Below are positions 50,933 through 60,484 of a stretch of DNA of 61,148 nucleotides, piece by piece. Under the pieces are notes generated by a model. The model did no database searches and was not told where the DNA came from. It worked only from the letters and a program-made list of their open reading frames with translations. The position numbers and the translations under genes are program-made. The stretch comes from Lentisphaera araneosa HTCC2155 (GTDB lineage: Bacteria; Verrucomicrobiota; Lentisphaeria; Lentisphaerales; Lentisphaeraceae). The DNA is taken from contig NZ_ABCK01000029.1 of the NCBI RefSeq assembly GCF_000170755.1, positions 1 through 61,148 on the forward strand. Direction: 5' to 3'. Positions within the stretch are counted from its first letter, which is position 1; every line of letters begins with the position of its first letter.

Positions 50933-53614
50933 CTATTTCTTCTGTGATTTTTGATATTTTTGCAGAGCTTTGCGATAGTTATCGATGATTTTTTGATTTT
51001 CGGGACTGATACTTTGTTCATCGCTATCAATTTCTTGTTGGCGCTGTTCGAGTTTTTCTTCGCTACCTTTGATATCCACTTCTTGCTTTTCAATGGGGCT
51101 GTCTAAGCTTGGAGTCGAAGAATTTGTTTTCTTCTGCGCGGCTTTGTCATCGGTATTGAGGCTCTCATTTTGACCTTTTTCGCCAATGGATTGTAAGTCG
51201 GAATCGGATTTCTTGGCATTATCCGTATTTGCATTCTTTCTGTCTTGTGGGTCGACTTTAGTGGGCTCTTGGCCAGGACCTTGGTCAATACTTCCCTCAC
51301 CGCCTTGACCAGGTTGATCCCCTGGCTGACCTGGCTGATCTCCAGGCTTGTCCCCGGGCTTATCACCGGGTTGATCTCCGGGCTTATCACCGGGTTGATC
51401 TCCGGGCTTATCACCGGGTTGATCTCCGGGCTTATCACCGGGTTGATCTCCGGGCTTATCACCGGGCTTATCACCGGGTTGATCTCCAGGCTTGTCACCA
51501 GGCTTGTCCCCGGGTTGATCTCCAGGCTTGTCCCCGGGTTGATCTCCGGGCTTATCACCGGGCTTGTCCCCGGGTTGATCTCCAGGCTTGTCCCCGGGTT
51601 GATCTCCAGGCTTGTCCCCGGGTTGATCTCCAGGTTTGTCTCCAGGCTGATCTCCAGGCTTGTCACCAGGCTTGTCACCGGGTTTGTCACCGGGTTTGTC
51701 ACCGGGTTTGTCTCCAGGCTTATCTCTAGGTTGATCTCCAGGCTTGTCCCCAGGTTGCTCCCCCGGCTTATCTTTAGGTTGATCTTCAGGCTTGTCCCCA
51801 GGCTTATCTCCAGGTTGATCTCCGGGCTTATCACCGGGTTGATCTCCAGGTTGCTCCTCGGGCTTGTCTCCAGGCTTGTCTCCAGGCTTGTCTCCAGGCT
51901 TGTCTCCGAGCTGCTCCCCCGGCTTGTCTCCAGGTTTGTCTCCTGGTTTATCACCGGGTTGATCACCGGGTTGATCTCCAGGTTGCTCCTCGGGCTTGTC
52001 TCCAGGCTTGTCTCCGAGCTGCTCCCCCGGCTTGTCTCCAGGCTTGTCCCCGGGCTTGTCCCCGGGTTGATCTCCAGGTTGCTCCTCGGGCTTATCCCCG
52101 GGTTGATCTCCCGGTTTATTTTCTGGCTGCTTCTCTGGCGAGCTTTCTGAGCTCGGTTTAGCCTCTTCTGGTGGTGCAGCTTGAATATTGATAGTGAAAA
52201 CGGGACTTTGTGACTTTTGACCTTTTATATCGTGCGCTTCGAAATAAAACTGATAGCTCTCAGGAGCTCTTAATTCTGGGAATAATTGGCGGAGGGGGAT
52301 GTGGCTTTCCAGTTCTACTTTTGTGCTACGGTCAAAGCCATCATAATAATTTTTACCAATGAACTCATTTTGGAAGCGCTCTTTGATTTTTAAATTTAAT
52401 GACTTGAGTCCCCAATCATCGGTGACTTTGATAGCGATAGGAAAATTCTGTTGGTTTTCGGTGATTTGATTTTCTTTTTGAAAATTAGGGAAGCTAATTT
52501 TTGGAGCCAGATCATCAAGAGCGGTGATTTTATAATTTGAGCTTTCGACGTAGGGAGCGAGTTCTGATTCTTTGCTGATTAAAGTGAAAGTCGAGTTTTC
52601 TGTGACTTTGAGGTCTTTGATGAAAGCGGTTCGATTCCGGAGGACGAGGGGAATGCTTCTTGACTTGAGTTTGAGCTGACTACTAATGAGCCCGCGGTCA
52701 AAATTCACATTTACATCAAGCAAGGAGCCTTTTGGGAGGCTGACATCTGGGCCGACAGCTTTGTAAGGCTTTTTCATTAAGTATTCAGGTGGGTGAATAA
52801 AGTATTCTAGTTCTTGTACTGTGGGGGGCAGTTTGACATCGATGTAAAAAACCGAGCTCTCGGCATCACCTAAAAAAGCTTTGAGATAAAACTTACTTTG
52901 AACCGCGGGCAATTCAGTAATGAATTCTTTTTGTGAATCTTGGAGGAGGGCAGCCGTTTGCCATTCATTTTCTGGTATCAATGGATCAAAACTGTATTTA
53001 ATGTGACCTTGCTGTGGGGTCAGTCCTGCTATATTGATTTTTAAAAGCCAATTTTTGGACTGATAAGTGATGCTTGAGGGAGCAGGAGAAATTGTCTGTA
53101 TACGCGTTTTTGAAGGTGAGGCAAGCTCATTCCAAGGTTGGAAGATGCGTTGAAGACTAAGCTGGCTCGGATAGGGGCTGAGGAGGGTGTAGGCAATTAA
53201 AGCTAGGATTGAAAATAGGAGAGGAGATAGATTTTTTTTCTTAGGGGGCAGTTGGAGATGTGCGGGCTCTAAATGAGAGATTATTGTGTCCTGCTGAATA
53301 CTTAGGCAATGACTCAAGCAAGATTTGAGTTCAGGACGAGCTTTTTCAATTTTTCGAGCGACGTAAAGAAGGTTAAGCTTAACTTGAGAGTTCTTTATAC
53401 TTTGCACTAAAAATAGGCAAGAATAAATAAAAAAGAGCAGAAAGAAAACCCAGCGCAATGAGGGGCTGAATTTTAAGAAGTGATCACTAATGATGAAAGC
53501 CGTTAGAAAAGGAATGAGTAAGCTCAAATAAGTCAAGATTGACTCACGTAATGCGCCTAGACGCTCCTTTCTAGAGTGGCTTTCTAAGTAATTAATCAGT
53601 TCTTGTTGCGTCAT
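50933..53614 (-). CDS. large membrane protein with PGDK/PGDQ low-complexity tract (DUF4175-like)
   Basis: The N-terminus has three predicted membrane helices (LTYLSLLIPFLTAFII, WVFFLLFFIYSCLFLV, LSPLLFSILALIAYTLL). A periplasmic strand-rich region of about 330 residues follows, with Ig-like pieces, resembling the DUF4175-type proteins that accompany MoxR/DUF58 clusters in PVC bacteria. Then comes a tract of about 270 residues built from PGDK, PGDQ and EEQPGDQ units, and a charged coiled-coil end (EEKLEQRQQEIDSDEQ). The ATG at 53614 is more likely than the TTG at 53620. The start overlaps engB by 23 nt. Function unknown; the repeat tract is prone to length change. Confidence 0.65.
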   Translation of the reverse strand: MTQQELINYLESHSRKERLGALRESILTYLSLLIPFLTAFIISDHFLKFSPSLRWVFFLLFFIYSCLFLVQSIKNSQVKLNLLYVARKIEKARPELKSCLSHCLSIQQDTIISHLEPAHLQLPPKKKNLSPLLFSILALIAYTLLSPYPSQLSLQRIFQPWNELASPSKTRIQTISPAPSSITYQSKNWLLKINIAGLTPQQGHIKYSFDPLIPENEWQTAALLQDSQKEFITELPAVQSKFYLKAFLGDAESSVFYIDVKLPPTVQELEYFIHPPEYLMKKPYKAVGPDVSLPKGSLLDVNVNFDRGLISSQLKLKSRSIPLVLRNRTAFIKDLKVTENSTFTLISKESELAPYVESSNYKITALDDLAPKISFPNFQKENQITENQQNFPIAIKVTDDWGLKSLNLKIKERFQNEFIGKNYYDGFDRSTKVELESHIPLRQLFPELRAPESYQFYFEAHDIKGQKSQSPVFTINIQAAPPEEAKPSSESSPEKQPENKPGDQPGDKPEEQPGDQPGDKPGDKPGDKPGEQLGDKPGDKPEEQPGDQPGDQPGDKPGDKPGDKPGEQLGDKPGDKPGDKPGDKPEEQPGDQPGDKPGDQPGDKPGDKPEDQPKDKPGEQPGDKPGDQPRDKPGDKPGDKPGDKPGDKPGDKPGDQPGDKPGDQPGDKPGDQPGDKPGDQPGDKPGDKPGDQPGDKPGDQPGDKPGDKPGDQPGDKPGDKPGDQPGDKPGDQPGDKPGDQPGDKPGDQPGDKPGDKPGDQPGQPGDQPGQGGEGSIDQGPGQEPTKVDPQDRKNANTDNAKKSDSDLQSIGEKGQNESLNTDDKAAQKKTNSSTPSLDSPIEKQEVDIKGSEEKLEQRQQEIDSDEQSISPENQKIIDNYRKALQKYQKSQKK
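51300..52130 (-). repeat. tandem 12-nt codon-level repeats (PGDK/PGDQ)
   Basis: About 830 nt made of 12-nt units coding Pro-Gly-Asp-Lys or Pro-Gly-Asp-Gln, e.g. CCGGGCTTATCA and CCGGGTTGATCT on the forward strand, with synonymous variation. Larger blocks, such as EEQPGDQPGDKPGDK, also recur. Opposite-strand ORFs across it are artefacts of this repeat. Confidence 0.9.
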
Positions 53615-54209
53615 TAACAATATCTCGACTTAATTCCCGTACGCCAGTACCTTTGAGGCTCGAAATCCAAAAAGTTTTTTCGGGCTTTGAGTCCTGCAGG
53701 AGCTCTTTGATTTCTTTACGGCGCTTTGAAGTGGCTTTTTGGTTGAGTTTATCAGATTTTGACAAAACGACTGTGACTTGAAAACCGTGATCTTTAAAAA
53801 ATTGCATGGCATCGAGGTCGGAATCAGCCGGTCCATGGCGACAATCCGTGACGAGAATGATGCGCTCGATATTATCTCTGTCGGCATCCAAATAACTGGT
53901 GATCAGTTCTTCCCATAGTCTTCTTTCTTTTTTTGTACGTTTGGCAAAACCATAACCAGGTAAATCGGCAAGGACCTTTTTTAAGAAGCTGCAGTGAAAA
54001 AGGTTGACTTTTCGAGTCTTACCCGGCTCACGTGAAATTTGGGCAATTTTACTTCGTGTAAGGCAATTGAGCAGGGAGCTTTTTCCCGCATTCGAACGAC
54101 CAGCAAAGACAATGCGTTTTTCTGATTTTCCTGCTAAGGCACCACTCTCTTTCAAAAGGGCCTCGAGCTGTTTGGGGTCGCCAATACTGGTCATGTAATT
54201 TACGGCCAT
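53592..54209 (-). CDS. engB: ribosome biogenesis GTPase EngB/YsxC/YihA
   Basis: Essential TRAFAC GTPase for large ribosomal subunit assembly, 205 aa. G1 GRSNAGKSS at 37-45, G2 Thr in SREPGKTRKVN near 64, G3 DLPGYG at 82-87, G4 SKSDK at 150-154 (TKxDK in most homologues), G5 WISSLKGTG near 182. The FAKRTKKERRLW switch segment is typical. Starts AVNYMTSIGDPKQL. Overlaps the next gene slightly. A core chromosomal gene, confirming that the mobile DNA ends at the tRNA. Confidence 0.96.
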   Translation of the reverse strand: MAVNYMTSIGDPKQLEALLKESGALAGKSEKRIVFAGRSNAGKSSLLNCLTRSKIAQISREPGKTRKVNLFHCSFLKKVLADLPGYGFAKRTKKERRLWEELITSYLDADRDNIERIILVTDCRHGPADSDLDAMQFFKDHGFQVTVVLSKSDKLNQKATSKRRKEIKELLQDSKPEKTFWISSLKGTGVRELSRDIVNDATRTD

Positions 54210-54306
54210 GGATTTTTCCTAGAAATTTTAATTATGACTAAATATTATCCCCATAGCTTACATTTGCAATGAAAGCTCAATGATCAGAACTTCTTAGCTT
54301 AGGAAC

Positions 54307-56133
54307 TTAAATGCGGCGAATATATTCGCGCGTGCGTTCTTGCATAGGTAATTCCATATGAAGAAGCCTTTCATATTCTTCTTCCGAGATAAAATTTAGC
54401 GCTTCTTTTTTTATCTTCTTGCGCTGATTTTGTCTGGTTAAGAGAAAGTACCTTCTGTAGGATTTAGATGCAGGCTCTAAGTCATTGTTTTGTTTTCTTG
54501 CCCAGGCAAGTCTTAACCAAAGATCAGATTGATTGGGATGATTAAAAGCCGCTTGTTTGAGACAATATTCAACAAGTAAGTTAGTTTCTTTACGATTAAA
54601 TTGACGCAAAGACTTTGAAAGAAAATACCAATTATGCCATGAATGAGCTTGGTATTGCAAATTAAGGATTAGCTCGTTTAGATTAGCTTTTTTATGGTAG
54701 CTGTACATATGTTTAAAGCGATATGAATTATCGAACATTTTGTAGAAATCAAGTGTACTAAAAATAGCAAGAACCGGTAATATATAGGCTGTTAATGAGA
54801 AATATTTTTTATTAGGATTATCAATGCCTATCTGGTATTTTGGTGCCTTGCATAATAATAGCCCAAAAAATATCACAATTGTATAGCTGTAAACCGGGAC
54901 TTCTATAGGGTTATCATATAAGCCGTGGATAAGAAAGCATATGACGGCAACTAATGATGCTGTTTTAATTCGACTAGAAGAACTTGTATTGTTATAATTA
55001 CGAACAGCGACTTTTGTTAGGAACAAGACTAATATGACTAAAATGATTGAGAAGCCTATGCCATATTCTAAGATGATTTGAAGATATGTGTTTTCTGAAT
55101 GATTTGCCATCCTATTGCTATGATGCTCTTTTGTAATGTAAGAGGCTGCAGTATGATAATAAGCACCGGGGCCAAGGCCTTGAGGATAATCTAAAAGGAT
55201 TTCCGGCGCCTTCATGTAGAGTTTGAGTCGAGTCTCTGATTCAATGCCTCTTTTGTTGAGTTCACGGTCTATGGCCGAGGGTGTCAGGGCTGCAAAAAGA
55301 ATGATGAAAAAGCTTACTAAAGTGTACTTAATGGATTTTGTATTAAACTTCTTATTTTTGTACAATAGTAAAGAAGCAGTAAAAGCAATAGCACAAATTA
55401 AAAAAGCACCCCTAGAGCCAGAAATTAAGGTTCCATAGATGAAAAAAATTAGCAGAGCACAATGTGCGATGATTAAGGAAAGCTTTTTCTTTTGAATAAA
55501 ATTAATTATTTGAATAGTAATGAAAGGTAAAAAGAAACATAGGTAGACACCATAGTGATTAGATAAACCAAAAACCCCAAGAGGTTTTTTGATGCCTATA
55601 TCAAAAATGCCCCACACTTTTCCACCAAAGTTCACAAAGTTGGTGGATAAATAAACGGCAATAATATTAAATGAAGCCAGACAAATTAAGCTGTAGACTA
55701 AAATGATTTTATCTTTGTGCGTCAAACTTGCAGTCAAAAACAAACTAGCTGGAAGCATGAGCCAAATTAAATAAGTATGTATTCCAAGCCAATAAGATTG
55801 ACCGAGGTAAGTTTGCATTTTCTGTGCCTCAATGAGGCCAAGAGGCTGCAGTTGATCAATTAAATAATGAACAGATTCTCTTGCGAGCCTAGTTTCAGCT
55901 GAGCTAATTAAGTTAAAATCAGCTATAAAAAAAGCTTGAGCCAAAAGATAAAGAAGCAAAGTGCCCAAGATAATTATGGGATCATATATTCTCCCTGCTT
56001 TAATTTGTTTGTACAATTCTAAGCAGGCAGTTAAATTAAGGATTAAGCAGGCGCTATAAAGGGCTTCAGGTACTAAGCCCCCTGCAAAAAAATGCAGAAG
56101 GCTGGCACAAAGGATCAGTACAAATATATTCAA
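54307..56133 (-). CDS. O-antigen ligase/Wzy-like polymerase with TPR-like C-terminus
   Basis: Membrane protein of 608 aa with about eleven or twelve hydrophobic segments over residues 1-425. A large periplasmic loop carries PLGVFGLSNHYG and the ligase/polymerase motifs SGSRGAFL near 240 and ANHSENTYLQIILEYGIG near 342. The last about 150 residues are soluble helices (ANLNELILNLQYQAHSWHNWYFLSK), TPR-like. It lies 8 nt after the BY-kinase gene in an exopolysaccharide operon, so it more likely polymerises or ligates repeat units of an exopolysaccharide than of LPS. Acceptor unknown. Confidence 0.85.
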   Translation of the reverse strand: MNIFVLILCASLLHFFAGGLVPEALYSACLILNLTACLELYKQIKAGRIYDPIIILGTLLLYLLAQAFFIADFNLISSAETRLARESVHYLIDQLQPLGLIEAQKMQTYLGQSYWLGIHTYLIWLMLPASLFLTASLTHKDKIILVYSLICLASFNIIAVYLSTNFVNFGGKVWGIFDIGIKKPLGVFGLSNHYGVYLCFFLPFITIQIINFIQKKKLSLIIAHCALLIFFIYGTLISGSRGAFLICAIAFTASLLLYKNKKFNTKSIKYTLVSFFIILFAALTPSAIDRELNKRGIESETRLKLYMKAPEILLDYPQGLGPGAYYHTAASYITKEHHSNRMANHSENTYLQIILEYGIGFSIILVILVLFLTKVAVRNYNNTSSSSRIKTASLVAVICFLIHGLYDNPIEVPVYSYTIVIFFGLLLCKAPKYQIGIDNPNKKYFSLTAYILPVLAIFSTLDFYKMFDNSYRFKHMYSYHKKANLNELILNLQYQAHSWHNWYFLSKSLRQFNRKETNLLVEYCLKQAAFNHPNQSDLWLRLAWARKQNNDLEPASKSYRRYFLLTRQNQRKKIKKEALNFISEEEYERLLHMELPMQERTREYIRRI

Positions 56134-56141
56134 GTCTAGTT

Positions 56142-58292
56142 TTAATAGGAATCTTTGTAAGTCGAGTAAGAGTTGTACGAATAGGCGTAAGCATTACTTC
56201 CGTAGGCATTGTTTTCTGATTGCGAAGTAAACTTTAAATCGGACTGTTTAAAGTCGTTCATCACTATCCCAACAACTTTATCCTTAGGAAGACGATTGAG
56301 CGTGGCCTCCACATCTTTCGGATAAGTTCTACCCATACGTGCAACAATGATTGTGCCATCTGTTTTTTCAGCTAGATGTACAGTGTCGACAACTCTAACG
56401 GCTGGCGCCGTATCAAAGATAACTAAATCATAAGTATTTCTCAAATGAGTCAATAGAGTTTCCATTTTTTTGCCGTCTAAAAGTTCAGTCACATATTCAT
56501 CATTATTTCCAGCAGGTAAATAATCCATCTTTCCTGAAGCTTTACTTATAATATAATCTTCTATGTCATGATCGTCACTTTTCAAGAAATCTAGCAGGCC
56601 CTTGTGGGGCATCTCAGGAAAACTTTTCCTCAAAGTAGAACGACGAAAGTCAGCATCAATCAAGAGGATCTTTTTGTCAGTCCATGCACAACAGAGTGCT
56701 GTATTCAAGGAAGTGGTGGTCTTCCCTTCCGCGGGGCCAAATGAAGTGAACATAATGAGTTTACCGCTGGATTTTTGCTCAATATTGAGGCGCAAAGAAC
56801 GATAAGATTCTGCTAAGACAGAGTTCTTGGGAAGTTCATTGAGGAATTGTGGATTCTTTTTGGCTAGAGAACTAGCAAACTTAGGAATCACGCTAAGAAT
56901 TGGTGCCTGGTAATCATTGATGACTTTAGCAAAATTATAGCGCTTAGATTTACCATAAAAAAGAATGATAACAAGAAATGATGAGGCCAAATTAAAGAGT
57001 AAGGCCCCAGCTAAAGTGAATTTTGGTATCGAGGGGAAAACGGGGTTTTCTTCAGCAAAAGGTTCACGAATGATTCGCGTTATGTATTTGTCATCGACAT
57101 TCTCATTAAGTAAAATGAGTTTGGAACGAATATTGGATTTGAGTTCATTTAATTGATCTAAACGCCCTTCAAGACTTTCAATTTCATTTATAAGCACGCC
57201 ACTATTGGCAAAAGTTTTTTCAAGTTCGATTGCGCGAGCAATGTAGGACTTGTATTCTACTTTCAGTGTTTCAACCCTGCTTTTGATCAAGCGAACAATA
57301 TTTTTTCGGTAGGCTTGTATTTCCTTTGTAATAATATCAATTTTTTTCTGCAGCTCTTCCATATTTGGATGACCTGGTTTGAATTTTTCTAAAAGAATAT
57401 CGTATTCAGCAATGTAGCTACCCAAAATGACTTGCCTCGATTTCCATTCACTTACGTCTTTGAAGACAAACTCTGATTTTTGATCCCCTTGTATAGACAT
57501 GAGGGCATCAATAACTGATGAAAATTTGCTATCTTCCATGTTGGAGAGTTCAAGTTCATCGATATTAGCTTCAAGAACCCCTAGTTGTAATTTTTTTTGA
57601 TTCGATTTGCTAAATAATTCAGAAATATATTCTTTATCAAATTCATTTTTTGTTGACATAAAAACATAATTATTGTCAATTTTATAATCTAAAATGAAAT
57701 CCGATTGTTTCTTGATTTTTGTATCAATAGATTTTTCCTCATTTTCGAGGGCAAGGCGCGTCGTCTCAGTAGTTAATCTATTTTCTTCAACACGCATTTT
57801 GGCATATTCACCTAAGAGTTTTAATAGGTATTCTTTTGAAGCACTGACATCCGGCGATACAATAGATATATCAAGCATCGATTGAGCAGCACCTTTAACA
57901 GGAGTAATTTCAACTTCAAAAATTTTCTTTTTTAAAAGCTTTAATTCTCTTAAGTCTGGAAAATTATTTAAAATTACTTTCTCAACAGATTTGTTGAGTT
58001 TTTCACTTTTCAGCAAAACTATATGCCTATCTAAGAGAGAATATTTCCTGGATTTGACTGCATTTAATGCTTTGTCATCTACATCTTCACTAAGTTGACT
58101 GACTTTATTTTGAATAATTTCAAAACGGCAATCAGCTTCAAACTTAGGAGGGAGGGCTTGTGCCAAAAAGTAGGCAGCGACGCCACCTAAGGCTGTAATT
58201 GGGGCAATAATCCACCAATAACGTAAAACAACGAGAAAATAACTGAGTAAATCGATTTCTTTTTCGATTTCATCTGAATGGTTTTGTTTCAT
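56142..58292 (-). CDS. Wzc-type chain-length regulator and tyrosine autokinase
   Basis: Bacterial tyrosine kinase (BY-kinase) controlling exopolysaccharide polymerisation and export, 716 aa. A Wzz-like N-terminal membrane helix (YWWIIAPITALGGVAAYFLA) and long periplasmic coiled coils (residues about 170-400) lead to a second membrane helix near 432. The kinase domain has Walker A GPAEGKTTTS near 515, Walker A' LLIDADFRRS near 542 and Walker B VIFDTAPAVRVVD near 637. The C-terminal tyrosine cluster (YGSNAYAYSYNSYSTY) is the autophosphorylation tail. Works with the Wza-like protein upstream. Confidence 0.94.
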   Translation of the reverse strand: MKQNHSDEIEKEIDLLSYFLVVLRYWWIIAPITALGGVAAYFLAQALPPKFEADCRFEIIQNKVSQLSEDVDDKALNAVKSRKYSLLDRHIVLLKSEKLNKSVEKVILNNFPDLRELKLLKKKIFEVEITPVKGAAQSMLDISIVSPDVSASKEYLLKLLGEYAKMRVEENRLTTETTRLALENEEKSIDTKIKKQSDFILDYKIDNNYVFMSTKNEFDKEYISELFSKSNQKKLQLGVLEANIDELELSNMEDSKFSSVIDALMSIQGDQKSEFVFKDVSEWKSRQVILGSYIAEYDILLEKFKPGHPNMEELQKKIDIITKEIQAYRKNIVRLIKSRVETLKVEYKSYIARAIELEKTFANSGVLINEIESLEGRLDQLNELKSNIRSKLILLNENVDDKYITRIIREPFAEENPVFPSIPKFTLAGALLFNLASSFLVIILFYGKSKRYNFAKVINDYQAPILSVIPKFASSLAKKNPQFLNELPKNSVLAESYRSLRLNIEQKSSGKLIMFTSFGPAEGKTTTSLNTALCCAWTDKKILLIDADFRRSTLRKSFPEMPHKGLLDFLKSDDHDIEDYIISKASGKMDYLPAGNNDEYVTELLDGKKMETLLTHLRNTYDLVIFDTAPAVRVVDTVHLAEKTDGTIIVARMGRTYPKDVEATLNRLPKDKVVGIVMNDFKQSDLKFTSQSENNAYGSNAYAYSYNSYSTYKDSY

Positions 58293-58306
58293 TTAAAAAT
58301 CTTTAT

Positions 58307-59158
58307 TTATAGCCAGGATTCATCAATAATGATTAAGTCACCTGATTGTAATTTTATGTCTTTGTGAATCTGGCCTTTCTCAAGCATTTCTTTCACGTCT
58401 ACTTGAATAATTTCTGTTTTGCCTGCACTTCTTCTCACTAAGCGAACATCGCTTTTATCCGCGAATTTATTGAAGTTGCCAGCTTTGATGATCGCTCTTA
58501 CGAGTGTAGGCCTTTCACCTGGCTCAAACAAGACAACTCCCGGTTCCTCAACCTTACCTTCCACAATCACTTCGATGGATCCTGGAGTGACAGCGCCATC
58601 AGCAAGAGAAGGGATGATAATCATATCATCCTTGCGTAAACTTATATTAGCTGAGCCAGCTAAATCATTGTAGATAGCTTCAAAATTAACGGCTTTGGTG
58701 ATTAATTTATTCTTGTCGCTATTAATAATTATGTAGGCCTTCTTGGGGTCAGCCCATTTTGAGAAACCACTCACTTCAGAGATAGCTTGGGCCAAACTTA
58801 TGGTACCTTTTACGGGAATTTCTACTTTGCCAGGTTCTTCTACAGCTCCATAAATATATATGTGACCAATCGCTTTTTTAACCACGACGACGCTGACGGT
58901 AGCCTTCTGATATAAATCCTTTTCTAAGGCAGTCTTTAAAACATTTTCTGCTTCTTCTTCATTTATATCGGATATTTTGATAGCACCTAAGTAGGGTAGG
59001 GTGATGAAGCCATTTGTACTAACTTCACCTTCATAGACAATCTCTTGATCTTCTTTCATACTGACGTGTACTAAATCGCCGTAACTAATAAGATCTTTCT
59101 CTTCAGAAAAAAGGCTGCTTGTCAATAAGACAAGTAAGGGAAATATTTTTTTAAACAT
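58307..59158 (-). CDS. polysaccharide export protein (Wza-like, SLBB domains)
   Basis: Periplasmic/outer-membrane export channel component, 283 aa with signal peptide (MFKKIFPLLVLLTSSLFS). Poly_export domain at about residues 25-105 (ISYGDLVHVSMKEDQEI, NGFITLPYLGAIKI). Two SLBB domains follow: HIYIYGAVEEPGKVEIP near 110-190 and EVIVEGKVEEPGVVLFE near 206-280. No lipobox Cys is visible and the Wza C-terminal amphipathic helix is missing, so it may rely on the adjacent outer-membrane barrel for the pore. It lies 14 nt before the Wzc-type gene. Confidence 0.93.
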   Translation of the reverse strand: MFKKIFPLLVLLTSSLFSEEKDLISYGDLVHVSMKEDQEIVYEGEVSTNGFITLPYLGAIKISDINEEEAENVLKTALEKDLYQKATVSVVVVKKAIGHIYIYGAVEEPGKVEIPVKGTISLAQAISEVSGFSKWADPKKAYIIINSDKNKLITKAVNFEAIYNDLAGSANISLRKDDMIIIPSLADGAVTPGSIEVIVEGKVEEPGVVLFEPGERPTLVRAIIKAGNFNKFADKSDVRLVRRSAGKTEIIQVDVKEMLEKGQIHKDIKLQSGDLIIIDESWL

Positions 59159-59180
59159 GAATGCTTTTTAAATAAAAGTT

Positions 59181-59212
59181 AAAAAATCCCAATATAGCAA
59201 TATTGGGATTTC
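59181..59212 (-). terminator. hairpin between barrel gene and wza-like gene
   Basis: AATCCCAATA (59185-59194) and TATTGGGATT (59201-59210) form a perfect 10-bp stem with a 6-nt loop, followed on the reverse strand by TTTTTT. Likely partial terminator that lowers expression of the downstream export genes relative to the barrel. Confidence 0.8.
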
Positions 59213-59231
59213 AGTAAACTACATTAACAAG

Positions 59232-60473
59232 TTAAAACTTATATGTATAGCCTAATTGGATGAAATGACGATCGTATTCTGTGTCAAGGTTAGATTGCTT
59301 ATCTTCATAATTATAAGATAAATCTATAGACTGTTTTGCAGTTAAGTTGTATGTGGAACCCAATGTATAACTGTAAATATCGTAATCTTCACCTTTAACA
59401 CCGCTTGCTGTTTGGTCTTCACCATTAAACCAACGCACACCTGTATTAACTTTTAGGTCTTGATTAATAGTATAGTAAAGATTATAATTAGCAGAAATTT
59501 CATCAGAAGCATTGGCGTTGCCAATGGAGCTAGCACGAGTGTCTTTTTTCAGTGAAATACTATGATATAGTTTTTCTGTCACAGTGTGATTCAAAGTTAA
59601 GCCATAATTGAGTCCATCTTCTTCATCATCTGCACCAGCTTTTGCCACATCATCTTCAAATTCCATGTCAAAATAGGAGACAAAACCAGAAACATTGATT
59701 TGATCAGAAAGCATGTAGGTAGCTTGAAGACCAAATTCGGTAGTCTCTGCATCATTTGATTCGCCGGCTTTCCATTCTTTGTCAGAATAATTTAAGAATG
59801 GACTAATTACTGTTTTGCCATTGAGTTGATGATCCAAAGTGACGCCTAAATAAGTGGTGTCATACTCTTGCCCTAAGGACTCATCCTTGAGGTCTCTCTT
59901 AGTTTCTAGACCAGCTTTTGCAGTGATTCCGGTGTCTTCAGTGATTTCACGTTGGACTTGGAAGAATAAATTATTATTCCAAAATTGCTGGCTATTTGAG
60001 TCTTGATTGTCACGAGCATCTTCGAGGTTGTCGATTTGCACGGAGGCTTCATTGACTAAACTGAAAGTAGTTTTGTCATTGAGGTCATAATCTAAGCCAA
60101 GTTCTGCCATCCCACTATCAGAGCCAAGTATAAGTCCACTAGTTCTGTTGTCTTCAAAAGCTTCTCTGTAACCTATTTCAAAGTTTGTGTTTAAAGTTAA
60201 ACCGGTAAATGGCTGCATGAAGAAGTCAGTACCAATCAATGCTTCTGCAAAGGCACCGTTCTCTTTGTTGCCAGATGTTGCACGGTTGGAGTTTGTATCA
60301 TAACCCAAAGCAGATTTGATGTAGGGGCTATAATAAATATTTCCAGCTTTTTTACTGAAGTTTTCAACTTCAATATCAGTTTTTTTCACTCTCTTTGTAG
60401 CTTTAGCTTTTGTTGAAGCAAATGCTGTGCTGGCTAAGGATAATGCAGTAATTGCTAATAATGTCTTTTTCAT
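59232..60473 (-). CDS. outer-membrane beta-barrel protein of the exopolysaccharide cluster
   Basis: 413 aa with a signal peptide (MKKTLLAITALSLASTAFA). The rest is alternating polar/aromatic strands, e.g. YSPYIKSALGYDTNSNR near the start, TTYLGVTLDHQLNGKTVISP, and a typical final strand HFIQLGYTYKF ending in Phe. This matches the exopolysaccharide-linked outer-membrane beta-barrels (OMP_b-brl_2/BBP2-like) found next to Wza/Wzc genes. It probably forms or supports the outer-membrane secretion pore for the polymer. A terminator-like hairpin separates it from the wza-like gene. It begins 11 nt after the stop of the Ala-rich gene. Confidence 0.82.
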   Translation of the reverse strand: MKKTLLAITALSLASTAFASTKAKATKRVKKTDIEVENFSKKAGNIYYSPYIKSALGYDTNSNRATSGNKENGAFAEALIGTDFFMQPFTGLTLNTNFEIGYREAFEDNRTSGLILGSDSGMAELGLDYDLNDKTTFSLVNEASVQIDNLEDARDNQDSNSQQFWNNNLFFQVQREITEDTGITAKAGLETKRDLKDESLGQEYDTTYLGVTLDHQLNGKTVISPFLNYSDKEWKAGESNDAETTEFGLQATYMLSDQINVSGFVSYFDMEFEDDVAKAGADDEEDGLNYGLTLNHTVTEKLYHSISLKKDTRASSIGNANASDEISANYNLYYTINQDLKVNTGVRWFNGEDQTASGVKGEDYDIYSYTLGSTYNLTAKQSIDLSYNYEDKQSNLDTEYDRHFIQLGYTYKF

Positions 60474-60484
60474 TTTCTTAAACC

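Noticed and set aside
51245-52150. Long forward ORF (301 aa) rich in Leu-Ile-Ser-Gly repeats, and a reverse-frame ORF at 51103-51966
   Set aside because: Both are alternative-frame readings of the PGDK/PGDQ tract; a 12-nt repeat without stops stays open in several frames.
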